From an uncultured Cellvibrionales bacterium (GTDB lineage Bacteria > Pseudomonadota > Gammaproteobacteria > Pseudomonadales > UBA7434), in contig CALCNB010000072.1 of NCBI GenBank assembly GCA_937897785.1, positions 1 to 8,145 of the forward strand: a DNA stretch of 8,145 bases, given 5' to 3'. This document shows positions 6,295-8,145 of this stretch, piece by piece. The notes beneath the pieces are model-generated. The model did not search any database. It saw nothing but the letters and a program-made list of their open reading frames with translations, and was not told where the DNA came from. A program made the translations under genes and the position numbers. Position 1 is the first letter of the stretch. Every line of letters starts with the position of its first letter.

Positions 6295-7092
6295 ATGACT
6301 AAGCGGCTAGAGAAAAAAACCGCCTTAATTACGGCAGCGGGGGCGGGCATTGGTCGCGCCAGCGCGATTAAATTTGCTCGTGAAGGGGCAAGGGTGATAG
6401 TCAATGATATTAATGCTGATTTGGCCGAGCAAACCCTTGCCTTAATTATCGAACAAGGCGGGCAGGGTGAGGTGATGGTCGCCGATGTGACGGACCAACA
6501 GGCCGTTGAGAAGATGGTAAAACAAAGTCATCAGGCCTTAGGCCAATTGGATATTGTTTTTTGCAATGCGGGCGGCTCTTTACCGGCGGCTTATGCTGAG
6601 GTGTCAGACGATGAATTTGAAGCCATTTATGCCTTGAATTTTCGCTCGGTGCATTACTGCATTAAAGCGGCATTGCCGATTATGCTGGCGCAACAAGGCG
6701 GTACTTTTTTGTGTACGTCTTCAGGCGCAGGTATTAATTATTCGCCGGGCTTAGCAGCCTACGGTGCAGCAAAAGCGGGTTTAACCAGCTTAGCGCGCAG
6801 CATCGCGGTTGAATATGGTAGTCAAGGCATTCGGGCCAATGTGATTGCCCCAGGCCCAATTGAAACCGCTTCATTGCGCGCTTGGCTTGATTCACTAAAT
6901 GCCAAGCAAGCTGAAACAGCAACCCAATCGACCTACCAGCAATGGTGTGAGCATGTACCGGTCGGCCGCTTAGGTCATGCCGACGATATTGCTAACGCCG
7001 CCGTGTTTTTAGTCTCAGACGAAGCGGCGTTTGTGAACGGTGTTTTGTTGCCCGTCGATGGCGCGATTCACGCCAAGCTGTCCTCAGCCTAG
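6295..7092 (+). CDS. short-chain dehydrogenase/reductase, classical SDR, NAD(H)-type
   Basis: This 265-residue cytoplasmic oxidoreductase has the full classical SDR layout. The cofactor loop is TAAGAGIG (13-20), in which Ala replaces the first Gly of TGxxxGxG. D38 at the end of the second strand (VIVNDIN) favours NAD(H) over NADP(H). The D64-V65 pair, CNAGG (90-94), and the catalytic residues N115, S143, Y156 and K160 (YGAAK) follow. The C-terminal APGPIETASL and FVNGVLLPVDGA are the usual substrate loop and dimer edge. It oxidises a secondary alcohol or reduces a carbonyl; the substrate is unknown, and FabG-like, hydroxysteroid or hydroxyacyl roles all remain possible. A GAGG Shine-Dalgarno sits seven bases ahead of the ATG. 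It is the second gene of the DUF1214-SDR unit and ends before a bidirectional terminator. Confidence 0.93.
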   Translation: MTKRLEKKTALITAAGAGIGRASAIKFAREGARVIVNDINADLAEQTLALIIEQGGQGEVMVADVTDQQAVEKMVKQSHQALGQLDIVFCNAGGSLPAAYAEVSDDEFEAIYALNFRSVHYCIKAALPIMLAQQGGTFLCTSSGAGINYSPGLAAYGAAKAGLTSLARSIAVEYGSQGIRANVIAPGPIETASLRAWLDSLNAKQAETATQSTYQQWCEHVPVGRLGHADDIANAAVFLVSDEAAFVNGVLLPVDGAIHAKLSSA

Positions 7093-7131
7093 GCCTATTG
7101 CATAAACGTTAGAATCTCATTTTGCTTCGAT

Positions 7132-7195
7132 AAAAAAATGGCCCATCGTCTGCGTTAAACGCGCAGGCGATGGGCCATTAAGTGAAATTTTTTGC
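7132..7195. terminator. bidirectional Rho-independent terminator between convergent genes
   Basis: An 18-bp stem (7137-7154 with 7162-7179, a single G-U-type mismatch) closes a 7-base loop. On the minus strand the hairpin runs straight into a T7 tract (A7 at 7132-7138 on the + strand), ideal for ending the flavoprotein gene whose stop is at 7203-7205. On the + strand a T6 run comes about nine bases after the stem, so termination of the SDR transcript is plausible but weaker. Confidence 0.9.
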
Positions 7196-7202
7196 CTGTC
7201 AG

Positions 7203-8145
7203 TTAACTGTCAGCAAATTGTTTGAGGCGCTGATTAATTAAGTCATTGGCTTCATTCATAATGTTGTCCATCAGCTCTTGCACGGTGGGCACATCATTAA
7301 TCAAGCCCGCCACCATGCCACATGACCAAGCACCGGCATCGGGATTACCGTCGATCATCACCTGCGGGTAAATACCGGCCACTTCATCGATAATATCTTC
7401 GAACTTTAAATCGGCACCCAGCGCCGCTTCTTTAGCCAGCAGGCGTTCAACGGCGGGGTTATTCATTACCCGTTCGGTGTTGCGCAGGGGTCGCATCACT
7501 AACCGCGTATCCAGCTCAGAAGCTTGGACAATCGCCTGCTTCACATTATCGTGCACCGGTGCTTCTTGGGTCGCAATAAAGCGGGTGCCCATATTCATGC
7601 CTTCTGCCCCCATGGCTAGAGCGCCCACTAAGCTGCGACCATCGGCCATACCGCCCGAGGCAACGAACGGAATATCTAATTCTTCTGCTGCACGCGGTAA
7701 TAAAATAAAGTTAGGAATGTCGTCCTCTCCCGGGTGGCCACCGCATTCAAAGCCATCCACTGAAGCGGCATCACAGCCAATTTGCTGGGCCTTTAAGGCA
7801 TGACGCACGGCAGTGCATTTATGAATGACTTTGATGTCAGCTTCCTTAAGCATCGGCAACCACTTAGCAGGGTTGTTGCCGGCCGTCTCGACCGCTTTAA
7901 CGCCACTGTCGATAATCGCCTGGAATAAGCCTGGGTAATCGGGCGGAGTTAGTGTTGGTAAAAAAGTGATATTGACGCCAAAGGGCTTGTCGGTCATTTC
8001 ACGACAGCGGTTAATCTCAGCGGTGAGTTTTTCGGGTGTGCCTTGGGTTAAGCCCGTGATAATGCCTAAACCACCGGCATTTGAAACCGCCGAAGCGAGT
8101 TCGGCGGTACCCACAAAATGCATGCCGCCCTGAATAATTCCAAAT
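7203..8145 (-). CDS. FMN-dependent NMO/2-nitropropane dioxygenase superfamily protein, probably PA1024-type NADH:quinone reductase; 5' end cut by window
   Basis: The frame is open to the right edge. The codons before the Met at 8123 read FGIIQGG, so that Met belongs to the FMN-binding IIQGGM motif and is not the start; about 10-20 residues are missing. In the 313 visible residues, TIM-barrel flavin landmarks appear in order: QGGMHFVGTAELASAVS, AGGLG, KPFGVNI, VETAGN, VIHKCTAVRHALKA, SVDGFECGGHPGEDD with the active-site His (codon 7734-7736), ASGGMADGRSL and NMGTRF. These are usually annotated nitronate monooxygenase. The sequence resembles, from memory, P. aeruginosa PA1024, which was reassigned as an NADH:quinone reductase acting on quinones in the cytoplasm. 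The reaction is therefore uncertain, the superfamily is not. A strong hairpin terminator follows its stop, and it is convergent with the SDR gene. Confidence 0.92.
   Translation of the reverse strand, partial: FGIIQGGMHFVGTAELASAVSNAGGLGIITGLTQGTPEKLTAEINRCREMTDKPFGVNITFLPTLTPPDYPGLFQAIIDSGVKAVETAGNNPAKWLPMLKEADIKVIHKCTAVRHALKAQQIGCDAASVDGFECGGHPGEDDIPNFILLPRAAEELDIPFVASGGMADGRSLVGALAMGAEGMNMGTRFIATQEAPVHDNVKQAIVQASELDTRLVMRPLRNTERVMNNPAVERLLAKEAALGADLKFEDIIDEVAGIYPQVMIDGNPDAGAWSCGMVAGLINDVPTVQELMDNIMNEANDLINQRLKQFADS

Noticed and set aside
7087..7094. GCCTAGGC palindrome at the SDR stop codon
   Set aside because: Eight bases with no loop and no tail; it is too short to be a terminator, and a much better one follows at 7132-7195.
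7477..7803. 108-codon + strand frame inside the flavoprotein gene
   Set aside because: It is antisense to strongly conserved FMN-binding motifs and lacks any domain pattern.
8121..8123. ATG as the start of the flavoprotein gene
   Set aside because: The frame stays open to the window edge and this Met is part of the conserved IIQGGM flavin motif.
1..8145. CRISPR arrays, mobile elements, toxin-antitoxin, phage or defence systems
   Set aside because: No regularly spaced repeats, transposase or integrase motifs, terminal inverted repeats or small toxin-like gene pairs were seen on either strand.

Overview
The window looks like chromosome from a gammaproteobacterium, probably a marine or soil heterotroph related to Pseudomonas, Marinobacter or Cellvibrionales. 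The reasons are the glutamyl-tRNA synthetase, which begins almost exactly like the Pseudomonas enzyme as I remember it, the LplT-like transporter of the type found at the head of the large fused Aas proteins of that group, and a PA1024-like flavoprotein at the right edge. This placement comes from recalled sequences, not from a search. No phage, transposon, integrase, CRISPR array or defence gene is visible.

Left part (1-3354), housekeeping, all on the + strand. It holds the last 20 codons of an unidentified gene and its probable hairpin terminator. A 12-helix MFS transporter of the LplT/Aas family follows, then gltX (glutamyl-tRNA synthetase), then a lone tRNA-Ala(GGC). The tRNA has a clear sigma70 promoter with a GC-rich start region typical of stringently controlled stable RNA genes.

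Middle part (3373-6259 and on to 7092) is an accessory block of small-molecule enzymes arranged as two divergent units around an AT-rich 292-bp intergenic region. Leftward are a SnoaL/NTF2-like protein and a two-domain VOC (glyoxalase/dioxygenase fold) protein. Rightward are a membrane-anchored DUF1214 protein and a classical NAD-type short-chain dehydrogenase. The gene set resembles catabolic loci for lipids, steroids or aromatics, but no substrate can be read from the sequence.

Right part (7093-8145): a strong hairpin with an A/T tract on each side separates the dehydrogenase from a convergent, 5'-truncated flavoprotein gene. Such genes are usually annotated nitronate monooxygenase. This one resembles the Pseudomonas PA1024 group, now known as NADH:quinone reductases.

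I see no convincing new biological system. The most useful leads are the apparent loss of the zinc site in GltX, the VOC protein whose second domain lacks both histidine ligands, the stand-alone form of a transporter normally fused to acyltransferase/ligase domains, the likely misannotation trap of the PA1024-like gene, and the uncharacterised divergent SnoaL-VOC / DUF1214-SDR gene set.
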